Shown here piece by piece: positions 12,263-23,014 of a DNA stretch of 64,000 bases. The position numbers were made by a program, and so were the translations under genes. The notes beneath the pieces are model-generated. The model had not been told where the DNA came from and did not search any database. It saw only the letters and a program-made list of their open reading frames with translations. Numbering within the stretch: position 1 is the first letter of the stretch; the number at the start of each line of letters is the position of its first letter. Where the stretch lies: positions 1 to 64,000 of the forward strand of contig NCSJ02000023.1 of assembly GCA_002812745.2 (NCBI GenBank), in the 5' to 3' direction. Source of the stretch: Scytalidium lignicola (Eukaryota > Ascomycota > Leotiomycetes).

Positions 12263-12836
12263 AATATTAACAAGATGTTCATAATTATTACCCCTCCATG
12301 CAAGACATCAGTAATTGCGGGGAACCCAGCTTCGGATGTTAAAGGGTAACTTTTCTCTTACAATACTACTCATATTTCATGTATATTTATCTCTATTATT
12401 GCAAATTATTGCAAATAATTCGAGAAGAAATGTAGAAATATCTATTTATGCCACCATCTCTTCAGTGTAGCTCAAAGAGGTACTTCATGCTGTTGCTCAT
12501 TAAGGGTCATGATTGCGTGCTTGTTAGGACTTTGAACCAAATTTTATCAGTATCCAAGTTTCCTCCAATATAACAAAAAGTTAAATGAAATGATTATAGG
12601 TGAACCCCGAAACCAAATCAATAAAATGCTACAAGTTACCAAGCACGTCAAAAAGCCTTTGAATTGGTTGCTTCCTCTTCCGCATTAACCGAATTGAGAT
12701 TGAAATTTAATTTATAAGCCATGGTGCACCCCATTTTAGAGAAATCCCCTCTGTTCGAATTGTTTTACCCCTCGTAATAATTATAATAGAAGCTCGTACC
12801 CCACTTTAAATATCCTTCATCTCACTCCCAGAAAAG

Positions 12837-13768
12837 ATGGTCAAGTCGGCTGATAAACTTGTGAATAAGAAGGTGGTCGTTGTTGGTGGGACATCTGGGT
12901 ATCGCTCCTTATCTCTCTCACTCTCGGAAACGTTTGCAGAGCTTTACATACTGATAAGGATGTAGAATCGGATTTGGAGCAGCTCAGGCTTTTCTTGATG
13001 CAGGAGCGAAAGTAGTAGTTGTTTCTTCTAACCAGGATCGAGTTAATGGCGCCGTCAAAAGACTGAATTCTCCAGATGTTTCAGGCGTCGTAGGTAACGT
13101 TCTAAAGGAAGATGCCTTTGTTGAAGTCCTGAAAGGTCTGGCACCTATCGATCATCTTGTTTTCTCTGGTGTAGAAACCATTATCCGGGGCAAGCTTGAG
13201 GACCTGAATCTGGATGAGGCAAAGAATCTTTTCGGCGTCAAGTTTTGGGGAGCAGTTACGATTGGCAAAGGTACAGTACAGTTGTCACATGACTACAAAG
13301 TTTACCTCTGATCGATATCGCATAGCCGTCAAGAAATACGACATTATCAATCCAGGAGGATCACTGATTCTAACGTCTGGCACTGCTGGACTCAAGCCTG
13401 GCAAAGGCGCTGCTACTGGGGGCGCTTTAAACGCTGGACTCTTCACCCTTACAAAAGGTCTTGCAGGTGACCTGTCAGATAAGAGAATCCGAGTCAATGT
13501 CGTAACTCCAGGTTTAGTGAAAACTGAACTGTGGGCAAAGATGGGTAGGACGGCAGAAGAACAGAAGGCCCAGTTTGAGAACACAAAGTTGCCGGTTGGA
13601 TTTGTGGCTACTCCGGATGATATTGCTGAAGCGTATTTGTATCTGGCGAAGGCAGATTATGCTACTGGGACTTCAGTAGAAATTGGTAAGTGGAAATCTG
13701 GCATGATTACATTTTTCTTGGCCTTTGATAGCTGACTTGCAGTTGCAGATGGTGGTATCTTACTGTAA
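12837..13768 (+). CDS. short-chain dehydrogenase/reductase-like protein lacking the catalytic Tyr
   Basis: The four exons are 12837-12898, 12966-13270, 13326-13685 and 13743-13768 (250 aa), all with GT-AG introns of 55-67 nt. Joins restore VVVVGGTSGIGFGAAQAFLDAGA (N-terminal Gly-rich NAD(P)-binding motif, about residues 14-27), then HLVFSG and the C-terminal IRVNVVTPGLVKTELW. The last exon is only 26 nt and supplies VADGGILL. The usual catalytic YxxxK is missing. After the LILTSGTAGLKPG serine strand comes GAATGGALNAGLFTLTKGLA, with no tyrosine at the expected spacing. Known SDR subgroups such as the Lin1944-like proteins also lack canonical active-site residues and have undetermined function. 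This may therefore bind a dinucleotide without classical SDR catalysis. No biosynthetic neighbours are seen. Confidence 0.86.
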
Positions 13769-14390
13769 ATTATCACCTCTCTTCGTATGGTCGTACTCAA
13801 TTAACTGAGTCTTTACAACATATGTTATAATTCTTTTCCATTAAAGTTTATTGTATAAAATTCGCTCGGAATAAATGAATAATGCTAATAGCATCTATAT
13901 TGTTGTTAATAATTTTGGGGACCTCATAGAGATGTCGTGTGATACAGCAAATAGTAAGAATTACACATAAATACAATGTTCAGGGGCCGGTAAGGATATA
14001 TCGTTTGCTGTGAATTGTGCCACTTACTATAAAGCTGCCGTGATCTAGTCTATATGATAAGAATGACCTAGGCGATATTTATCGAACCAGTTGGATTATC
14101 AACTTGGTAGGGAGGCCACAAATTGCTGCAAGATTGTATCTTTGGCTGGATCCGGAATATTGGCCCGTAAGGGGAGGTCAAGCTTCATCCATGCTTACAC
14201 TACAATACCGGACTTGACGTTGTAATTCGCGGAGGGTCATTGTCTACCGGCTTTGCGGCGGTTTCCAAAGTAGCTAAATATTCTGCTCTAGAGCGGCGGT
14301 GTATTGATCGCCTTATGCCATCTGTATGGTCTTTCATTAAAGGAGCAAATTCAAAATCAACCTAACGCCTTTTATTGGTCATGGTATTTC
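13769..14390. other. intergenic, convergent genes
   Basis: AT-rich 3' flanks of the SDR gene (plus) and the orphan gene (minus). The minus-strand frame at 14362-14544, which enters the last part of this spacer, holds the likely original 3' end of the orphan gene (see that entry). Nothing else is seen. Confidence 0.5.
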
Positions 14391-15381
14391 CTACAACTGT
14401 GCAAATATCAATGCGGGCAAATGCCTCGAGACCCTCATAATTTTTAGTAGTGAAATCGTGTAATTTGTGCAATAGATGTGAAGGCCCCTTTCGTCGTAGT
14501 CCGCTTGCATAATGCGAGCGTGTTGTGGCACCACGTGCGAACACATCAGTATCTAAAGTATATCAGATTAGAATTGCTGTTTCGAATATTATCTTTAGAG
14601 CCAAACGCAAGACCATCGTCAAAAAGAAAGGTATTCGGAGAAGACATACTGGTGCAACGGTGTGGCCTTCTCCCCTCTTAGATTCCAAACGGCCCAACAT
14701 CATCCTGACAGTTGCCAGCAATTCTTCCCGTAACAATTTAGCGACTCCTTCAAAATCGAGGTCCATATAACACACAAGGTGTGGATACTGTTGATCAGGT
14801 AGCTCGTCCGTTCCTGTCACCATCCAAAAAAAGGGTTCGAACTGGACTACGGAATACGGAATCTCCAAATCCTCTACCCTATACGTGGAAGTTAGATATA
14901 TGTGCGTAATAGATGAAGAAAAAAAATATAAGGCAGTTGCATACTCCCCATATCCCCATGTTCCCCTAAGCCACTTGTTCACCTCTTTCTTGGATGTTGA
15001 TGCTTGCAATTTCTCCTTGAAATCATCGAAACAGACCTCGCCGTAACTTGCCATATAGCCTCTCATTTTCTTGATATAGTCCAACCTCTTGGGCCGAAGG
15101 CCTGTGGTAGGTACAGTGTAGACTGGATATGCCTCTCCGACTTTATCATCGTCCGGCGGGGGGAGGTCGTTTTGAGGAAAACGGAAGAAGAGTTCGGGGA
15201 CGGAATCCACCGCGGCATTCGCGTGCATTTCAACCACAGAAATGCCAAGGTTGATAAGGTCGACTTCTTCGACCTCGACGTGTTGGTATTCACACAGCCT
15301 TTTTTCGAGCTCTCGAAGTGCTTGGCAGCGATTCCTGCGAACCTCTTCAATCCAGGCTGGAATAGGTTGCTGATGCGACAT
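14391..15381 (-). CDS. orphan protein, paralogue of the gene at 17572-18899, probably 3'-frameshifted
   Basis: The start is the ATG at 15381 (MSHQQPIPAWIEEVRRNRC); the open frame upstream lacks a family match. Exons 15381-14945, 14878-14650 and 14552-14391 give 275 aa. I recognise no described domain. It matches the gene at 17572-18899 in the segments PDQQYPHLVCYM (there PDQQSPHLMCQM), LLREELL (there LFRSELL), VAPI/VAPV and PQHARIMQADYD (there LQHARILHAYYD). Both introns occupy the same places with the same phases (2 and 0). After HIYCTNYT the similarity jumps to another frame on the same strand, DFTTKNYEGLEAFAR...VGNT, which aligns with FNFQLQNIPALQLFAR...VGNT in the paralogue and would end at 14362. 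The 3' end therefore looks frameshifted, either real decay or a base error near the GGGG at about 14481. Confidence 0.62.
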
Positions 15382-17571
15382 CCTGGTGCGACTAAAAATG
15401 ATTGCTACGCGAGGGAGGAATGTTCCTACTTTGAAAGATGAAAACTGATCAGTCCGAGATGCACATCCTAGGGAACAACGAACGGTATAATTAAGAAGTA
15501 GACTGCGTGACGAGCGATAGGTACCTTTGTACTTCTGAACTAGGTCGGTATTCTGCGATGCCACGCTGTAGTGCCCGCTTACCCTGACGCCTTGACCAGG
15601 TAGGTGCATACTTGGTATTCTCTTGCAGGAGTCTACTGCACCGTGCCGTCGCCACTTTCCAACATACCCCAAGCTGCCCAATTACATTTTGATATACATA
15701 ATTATATACCAAAGCGCCGTGTTATTATTTGACAATATGTTAATGTTAACGGTTAGCTAGCAATTGTATTAACTAGACAGCAGACGTCCTGAAAGAGGTG
15801 GACCAAACAGATAGACTTGGCTCCAGCGTGCCGCAGGGAGATTTCTGCGGTATTGAATCCAGACGCAATCACGGGCCAGTATACCGCCCGTACCCTCTTC
15901 ATCTACCTCTCCAATCCAAAGCGTCCCGCATCACGAGCCAGCTCGAAAGCATTAGATTCGACGCGAATTCAATATACGTGTATTGTGTATAGTCTTTCCT
16001 TAAAAACCCCGTTACGAGATCTGTCTTGTCAGTCCTCCACTGTTTGTAGTAGCCGCTGATTTCTGGGCATTTGGTGGAAGTGTGCTATGATTTCAGCGTA
16101 TTACACGGCATGCATGACCTAAAATCCGCTTATTTACAGCAGGTTGATTGATGGATGAGCCGTATCGGAGAACTTCACCAATTTGCTTTATAATTTGTGA
16201 ATAGATTAATCTTCGTAATAAGAGTAGAAAAGTCACTTGAAAATTGCGGTCAATCCCGAAACAACTACAAGCTCGGCAGTATCCAGCTTTTGGGCAGCAC
16301 ATATCCGGTATCAATTTCCGTGATATGCAGTTTTTTTCCCTATGTAGACCTTTGTAAAACCTTTTCTGCGTCAAAACTTACAAGACTACTGACACCTTGT
16401 TAGTCTGCTTCAAGCCGTATCCAAATCGTGATATCAGACTTCATATCTGCAACGAGGCGAGTTGAGCTCGTATTGAGAACAAGATGGACAACCTAGCTGT
16501 CATATTATCTGGAATCCTAACTATTAAAAACCTTGAAAGCCTTAATCTCATAACTTTTATATGTTAATATTACGCTGGCCTACTGTGGGTAAACGAACTG
16601 GTGCGGATGATAACACCATATACCAGCGATGCCACGTTAACACTGCAGCTTTCCACGTATCTCTGTGATTTCCACATCCAAATCTTTTTGCAAACTATAT
16701 GGAAACTTTTTGAAGCTTACATTATTGAGATAAAGAAAGAACAAATGCCGCTGTCTAGAAATTATTCTACATTTTAACTAGCTAATAAACCTTCGGAGCA
16801 AAGCCATGTATCATACCGCGCTCACCTCGCAACCAGCCAAACAACATCATCATGGGGAAAATAACGACAAAGTAGCAAGGCAAAGAACATTAATATCTCT
16901 GCAAGTAAGATGTGGGAAATGCAGTAAAGGGTAAAATGTATTTGTCAAAACGGGTACTTGCCTCATCGTAAGGATTTTCACAACTGTTGGTTCCCATTGC
17001 CGTTTACAGGGCTAATTACTATGCGGTAGATGATGATGGCGAAAACTGATGAAGTTGGAGCGTAGAATCTGATGGAATGGGCAATCTAGATGAAATTTTG
17101 CCGTGAGTTCAAGTGAATATATTACTCTAGATGAAAAATGTAAGGAAAACAACTAAATAGATGGTCCGATTAATCTATTCTTTCTGCAAGTCTAGTTATT
17201 GTAGGCCATATCCTTGGAATTGATCTGATCCGATAGACCCTGAAACGTTACAGATTATTGACACAATGGGATTACTAGTGAGAAAGAAAAACATCAGGTC
17301 CTATTTTTTCCCCAAGTCTAAATAAAAAGGCAGTGTACTCAATCATCCATGCTCACAATGTTCTGGTATGGTACCATTTGCAAAAAGAAAAANCAAAAAA
17401 AACAAAAAAAAAATCATAACTCCATAACTTTTTGTATGGTTTGTCCGTCAATATCCTGTATCCCAACTAATCCAGCCTCCTCCCCACAAACCAGTAATAG
17501 CCAAAGAAAAACAAATGAAAAAATAAAAAAAGAGGAGGGGGGGAAATCCGAAAACATATCCAACAGATCAT
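15382..17571. other. AT-rich spacer between orphan paralogues
   Basis: A 2.2-kb region without a supportable gene. The open frames at 15798-16059, 16093-16403 and 17349-17624 are short and featureless. It contains poly-A/A-rich runs with an N at 17393. The sequence is the 5' flank of one orphan gene and the 3' flank of its paralogue. Nothing further is seen. Confidence 0.5.
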
Positions 17572-18899
17572 TCACTCGGGATTTGTATCAGTCTCAGCAG
17601 CTTTGGCACTCTCGGCAGCTTTGACACTCTCACGAGATTCGCGACCTATAATCGCTTCAGTCAGCTCAGCCCTTGCAAGCATTAGGGCAGCTGAATGCCT
17701 CTCAGCAGATGCGCGCCTCTCAGCTTCTACGTGTCGCTCCGCCGCTGCACGACGCTCAGTAGATGCATTCCTCGCAGCAGCTGCATGCCTCTCAGCAGAT
17801 GCACGCCTCTCAAAAAGTATGTCCACCTCAGAACGTTGACGCTTCCGAGCAGATTCAATCCTCTCCGTCCGGATGGGTATTCCAGTAGGTGGGAACATCC
17901 CATAAACTTCGTGCTTGGTATTTCCGACGCGGTGGCTCAGAGACCAGCGAGCAAATAGTTGTAGAGCAGGAATATTCTGAAGTTGGAAGTTGAAGGTTTG
18001 AGAACGCGCAACAATTAATTCGTGTGAATCATTGTCATAATAGGCATGCAAGATACGAGCATGTTGTAGCCCAAAGAAAGAGTACAGCAAAACCTAAAAG
18101 TGATTAGTTTATAAATATATATAAAAGGCAATCCTCCTTCACAAATAAAAGGAAAATATTCTTACTGGAGCTACTTTATATTGATCAAATTCTCCGAACT
18201 CTATGCGTGATCTTATGAGTATTATTATAATAAGTAATTCGGAACGAAAGAGTCGACCATCTGCGTTCATATCATGAATCATTTGGCACATGAGATGCGG
18301 AGATTGTTGATCAGGATCATCAGTGATATTTCTGACAGCGTATTGTGGGCTTGAAAGAGACTGGTCAATCCTGTAGTCGGCTATATATATATATATATAT
18401 ATAATTCATCCTTATGAGAACAAATTCACTGATAAGAAGTAATGGGGCAAACCTACTCTTTAGCAGACCATACTGCTTCACCTTTATCTCGGAGATTGAA
18501 TATATATGAGTTCCAGTATATCATAAAGTAAACCTGCATTACGCGTGTACGTTCTATCGTATCAAGGCCGAACTTTCCATGATCATCGTCTTCTCCATAT
18601 TCACGAAAATCCCTTCCCATGGTTTCTTTATTCACGGGAGGGAGATCATCACCTTGATATGGACTGAAAAAGCAAAACTCAGGACAAGGTGCTCCATTTT
18701 CGTCCAAAGTAACTGGTGTTACACGAATGTTGAGTCTGTTGTAATCATTCTTTCTGAGCCGTGGTCCCGAGGATCTGACATCTCCCTCAAGTCTTCGCAG
18801 GGCCATATGGCGACGATTATTAGGGACCACAATAGGCTTGGGTGATGGCGTGCGGGAGTAGGAAGAGGAGGACTCCTCTGAATCCTCAGCACGAGACAT
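17572..18899 (-). CDS. orphan protein with C-terminal Ala/Glu/Arg heptad-like repeats
   Basis: Exons 18899-18457, 18370-18166 and 18093-17572 give 389 aa with intact splice sites, although the first intron carries a long AT microsatellite. I recognise no described domain. The N-terminus is Ser-rich and disordered (SRAEDSEESSSSYSRTPSP), followed by RRHMALRRLEGDVRSSG. The middle shares PDQQSPHLMCQM, RSELL, VAPV and LQHARILHAYYDNDSHEL with the gene at 14391-15381, including both intron positions and phases. After QLFARWSLSHRVGNTKHEV, about 100 residues of charged repeat follow (ERRASAERH, ERRAAAERH, ERHSAA), likely a long helix. This is the better preserved copy of the pair. It is probably a lineage-specific fungal family; function unknown. 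Confidence 0.72.
17690..17812 (-). repeat. in-gene degenerate repeat (Ala/Glu/Arg-rich)
   Basis: Short units of roughly 27-30 bp built on 'gcctctcagcagatgc' and variants recur four to five times. On the minus strand they encode variants of AERRASAERHAAA within the C-terminal helix of the orphan protein. The near-identity of units suggests recent slippage or unit duplication. Confidence 0.6.
18382..18403. repeat. (AT)n microsatellite inside an intron
   Basis: Eleven TA units in the first intron of the orphan gene at 17572-18899, ending about 11 nt before the acceptor AG on the minus strand. It replaces the usual pyrimidine tract region and is likely length-variable. Confidence 0.85.
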
Positions 18900-20512
18900 A
18901 TTGTTGGAAATCAGACTCAGTGTCAGCTTGTTATGTCAGAGGAGAGTAGAAAAGAGAAGCATACCTGAACGAAGTTTTCTACCAAACGACACTTGTAATT
19001 ATTGATGATCAGACTGAATAAGAATAAGAAGGGTGGTGGTGTTGTTGCTAAAAAGTACCAGCCGTCAAAAGCTGCCGGAAGTAGATGGAAAAGAGGGACC
19101 AGGTGGAGAGGGCTTCTTTTAATACCTCCGTAGTTATCTGCACCCCTGCACGGGTGGCGCATTTAGCGTATTCTATGCAGGGAAGATGACGAACATGACC
19201 CTGGGAATGGTGGGCTTGGTGACACATAAGCGAGACTAGGGTTAATCTAGATATCTTTAATCCTAGCTGCCATCTTCCTATCGCTCATCAGTTTCTACAT
19301 CATATCGCAAGTCATATGATTAAAGAATATGAAGTTGTGGATGTTGCGGATATAAATAAATAGTCAAATATATCCTCATTTTAGATGCTAAATGATTCTC
19401 ACATCGACGAAGTCAATGGACTTTGTGATGAATTGCTGGCTTGGGTCAGTATTGTGTGCGAGCGCGCCTGGAGAACAACGAGTTCGAAGAACCTGTAAAA
19501 GCTCAGGTAAGGCAATTTTTTATTATAAAATATTTACTTGATTTACTTTGTTTTGAAACTAATAACTTCTCATGTCTTGTTATCCTCTCTTATGGGCCCA
19601 CATCAGTTTGCATGTAGCATGCGTATTTTTAACGGACAAAAACTGATTGCGCATCACACTCAACTACCTGATTCCACAACTTTGAATATTTTTTTTTGGT
19701 TAAACTTGTTTCATTGTTAGAAAGTGACTGAAAATACTAGAGAATTAGAGAAGCTGTGCATCCAAGAGACGAAGAGCTAAGAATTTCAACTCAGGGAGTT
19801 ATACGCTGTTAATCTATTAATACATAATTACGGAGTGTTCTATCGCAAATAACCATTTACACCATCAATTAATCATAATAGATTAGTTATAAAAAGTGGG
19901 CCTTGATAGTTTACTTAAATTACTATTATAGCATTAATTAGGGTGTAGGGGGTAATAACTGTAATGTTTGGTAATTATCACGACCATATTGCCCTATTAC
20001 AGTGACCGTAAAGGCTATGGCACGCTACAATTACAGGGAGCCTACAGTGGATGTCGAGCCTGGAAAACAAGAACACAGTCGTCAGGCCGCCAGACCAACA
20101 CAACCATTAATAAAAATACTGTATTTTTTGGGGTTTTCTGTGTGCTCAGCTAACTAAAAGAAGAAATGCTATGATGCTCTCTTCTATGATCTATGATGCT
20201 CCGCTCGTCAAGTCTCTCATCTCAGTTTTGCAATTTTGGTGTCGCTGTCTATTCATGAAAAAACAATGCTGAACTCCTTGTACTGTTACATTCCTGTCCC
20301 AAAAGAAAAGGAAAAAAAANGGATTTTTTTTAAATATCTTCTTCTGACTTTCAACTTTTTTTNGGGGCTTTTTNATTTAATTTTCGTAGAGGAAATGAAA
20401 TGAAAATCCATATTCATCAGTCTGTACTTCACGATCTTGTGTCTGATCCGGAAAGTCTTGTGACAAGTCCAATAATTCGGAAATCAGGCTGTTGTAAAAG
20501 TGACTGGCGAAA
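18900..20512. other. AT-rich spacer
   Basis: A 1.6-kb region without a supportable gene. It contains several Ns in poly-A/T runs (20320, 20363, 20374). The motif TACGGAGT occurs at 19829-19836 and recurs elsewhere in gene-poor parts of the window. Open frames (19538-19720, 19968-20153) are short and featureless. Confidence 0.45.
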
Positions 20513-21799
20513 CTAACTTCGGTCGGAATTCGCGTCGGCTTCAGCACGCAACAGTATTGCCAATATGATGGGAGCAAGCTCTTTCATATCTTGCTTTTCC
20601 GAAATGTTCCAAGGGCCATATTCGCGCAAGGTAATAAATGAAGTATTGTGATCTCGAGAAGAAATAGCTTCTCCCCTCAAATACCTCAAGAAGTTGTCTC
20701 CATATTCTGGAACTATGATATAGATTTCATGTTTTTTTTGCGTGATAAGAAGGAACCTTTCTCGGTATTAGAAATTATGTATCCTTGACTATAAACTATA
20801 GATTGGAGACTAGGGAATCTTACCGATGCTGATTTCTTCCTGAGGTCTGGGGGTCGTTCATCAACCAGGCCACCATTTCAGCTCCCAGCTGCAGCTTAAC
20901 CGACTTTACTCGGGGGGATCTCTTCTTTTTTTTTTGGTCTCGACAATAGCTCGAACGCTTCCTAGACCCTCGTCTTCCAGAAAGCCGTCCACGCAAGATT
21001 GATAATTATTTTTACCAAACTGCGCCTTAAAGAGCTTCCTTTCTGGTGACCAGGCGTGATATTGCGTAAAGTCCGCAGTCAGCGCATTTAGGAACATAAG
21101 AAGAGCCGTGTTGACAATTTCTTCCGTTTTTGGTATTAGATCCTTCGAAGTTTGGTAGTAGTTAGTATCTGGTTCCGTAACTGCTCTGCTCCCGGTTCCA
21201 CCAGACACGTTACTATATTCCACTTTAGCACATCGGTGTTGCGCATGTTTGACTATCTCAAATACGCCACCCTTTCTCATCTGTGTATTAGATGAGAGGC
21301 GATCGAAACTTTCCAGATATTTATTCCAGTTAGGAAACTGGCTCAGATGTGTCTTTGCTGTTTCTAGCCACGGTCCTAAGCTGATTGCAGTCGGGTTGAA
21401 CTGAATACGATCGATTTTCGGGATCCAAAGGATATGGAGAAGCAAATACTGCTTATAAGTGATTTTGGAGGCAGAAACAAAATTCACTGTGTTTTTGTGC
21501 AGTGTTTGCCCACCTAGATTTTTCTTCCTGGATTCAGTCTTCCATCGCGTCAACGTGCTCGGTAGCAGCGCCTGTCTGCCAGCCATGGTTCGACACGGAC
21601 ACGATGCCCAATCTGGAAAGGATGGGATCGCCCGTGCGAAGATGGACTGATGGGCTGTGCCGATAGTCCAATGGTGATACTCAAAGCTGACAAGGTGTGA
21701 TGGAGGTGCGGGTGGAAGCGAGAAGGTGGCGTAATGAGGGACGGTTTTGTGGATGGGATCACAAAGCGCTACGTGTGGTTGCCTCATGTACTGTAACAT
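20513..21799 (-). CDS. orphan protein with possible PD-(D/E)XK-like core, homopolymer frameshift
   Basis: Exon 1 is 21799-20824 and exon 2 is 20756-20513. The GT-AG intron joins GRNQHR to FLLITQKKHEIYIIVPEYGD. Inside exon 1 the frame breaks at a run of ten As (20926-20935 on the plus strand as Ts). One more A restores a continuous reading AIVETKKKKRSPRVKSVK, then LQLGAEMVAWL, giving about 406 aa and ending LRAEADANSDRS. The arrangement CVDGFLED, about ten residues, AIVETK, then a helix with QLGAEMVAW resembles the Asp, Glu-x-Lys and following helix of PD-(D/E)XK nuclease-like folds. That is inference from motif spacing, not a domain hit. Similar architecture occurs in proteins I associate with Helotiales genomes. 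The start could also be the ATG at 21787 or 21586. Function unknown. Confidence 0.6.
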
Positions 21800-23014
21800 A
21801 CCAATCTTGATCGAAACGACTTCAATCTAGAGGACTTTTAGTATTGCATATTGAGTTGGAGAAGTAGAGAGGGAATTGAGCAAATTTCATAACTGAAATG
21901 AATATTTAAAAGGCTCCAACCGACCATTCACTGTGAAAAGGTTCAGCTCGTTTCAAGTAGCAAAACATTAACAGCAGCAATGTGCAATGAGTGAATAATA
22001 ATTGTCTCGGGTCACTTAATTCAATCTCACGAAGAAATGTCAAAATCTCGCCAGTTTTACTTGAAAAAATGCAAAAAGTCTTTCAAAGATAGTCATAGAG
22101 ATACCTTACACTTAATTTCCAACACCGTACGCATGCTTATGAGTAGAATGCAAATACAACCTTCAACAGATACAGTCAGAACACGTCTAGAATTACAGTT
22201 AAATTCTCTTTTCTTGAGGGATGAATAGATCTTCAGGAAATGATTGCAGATCAGTGCATTAGTGATTATGAAGAGTATCTGCTTGGAGGGTATGCTGCCG
22301 TGTTATTCATTCGAGTCAAACTTCTAACGTTAACTCCAACAGAATTATGATAGTTGATCTATGTCGATTTATTTTTTCAGCGGAAATGTTTGACTCTACA
22401 ATGTAATACCATTCTCAATAAGAAACACACTTAAAAATAATAAATGGGAGAGTAATAACAGCATGGCAGGAAAAGAGACTTTGTGCGTAAAGGGTTGGAA
22501 TAAAATCTTTAAAAAAATATTTATTTTCCTTTCAAAGGTCACACCTCCATATGTACATCACTTTACTGCCATTCAAAAACTCATACATAGATCCATAATT
22601 TGATGGGTTTTGAGCGTAATTGTGCCTACATACCTACAGTTCCCAAAAAAGAATGATGAAAAAGAGGAAGGAACCGAAAAAAAAAGAAGCATCGAGCCAT
22701 AAATCTCTAGACCCTCTCCCCCAATTCACCAAAATTCAACAGAAATCCACCGAGCTTTATACCTTTTCTGCCCAAGAAAANGTGCCAGCCAACAAAAAAA
22801 AAGAGCTAAGAGTACAACAACTAACTGGTAAAGGGGTATCATGCATCATCACTATCATTCACATCTCATACATCCAAACAACTGATCATATTCCACCAAA
22901 ATTTCAAACGAAGACCTGCTCCATCATATCATCACCATCATTTTACTTCATATCATCTTAGGGGGTGGGGTATAAATTCTTTCTCTGACGAGTTTTCCAG
23001 AAAAGCTCCTCAAA
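21800..23014. other. AT-rich spacer
   Basis: A 1.2-kb spacer with no supportable gene. The open frames at 22037-22228 and 22620-22961 are AT- or Lys/Ser-rich with no recognisable content, and the second contains an N at 22781. It forms the 5' flank of the orphan gene and the 3' flank of the DUF6594 gene. Confidence 0.45.

Larger units (their letters stand above)
9070..12836. other. AT-rich gene-poor spacer
   Basis: This 3.8-kb spacer has no supportable gene. Short open frames at 10666-10863 and 10931-11119 have no recognisable content. On the minus strand, about 11789-11990 gives an uninterrupted protein-like stretch (containing CKVIKLYFRESRLLHNE) between frames full of stops, possibly an eroded gene. 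A 14-bp perfect palindrome lies at 12249-12262. Composition is AT-rich with many in-frame stops. No transposon ends or long repeats were recognised by eye. Confidence 0.5.

Noticed and set aside
9070..12836. A degraded transposon filling the AT-rich spacer
   Set aside because: No terminal repeats, target duplications or reverse transcriptase/transposase motifs could be seen by eye; composition alone is not enough.
14650..15681. Extension of the orphan gene upstream to 15681 and readthrough of its introns
   Set aside because: The upstream part lacks similarity to the paralogue, whereas ATG 15381 and the two GT-AG introns align with the paralogue's structure.
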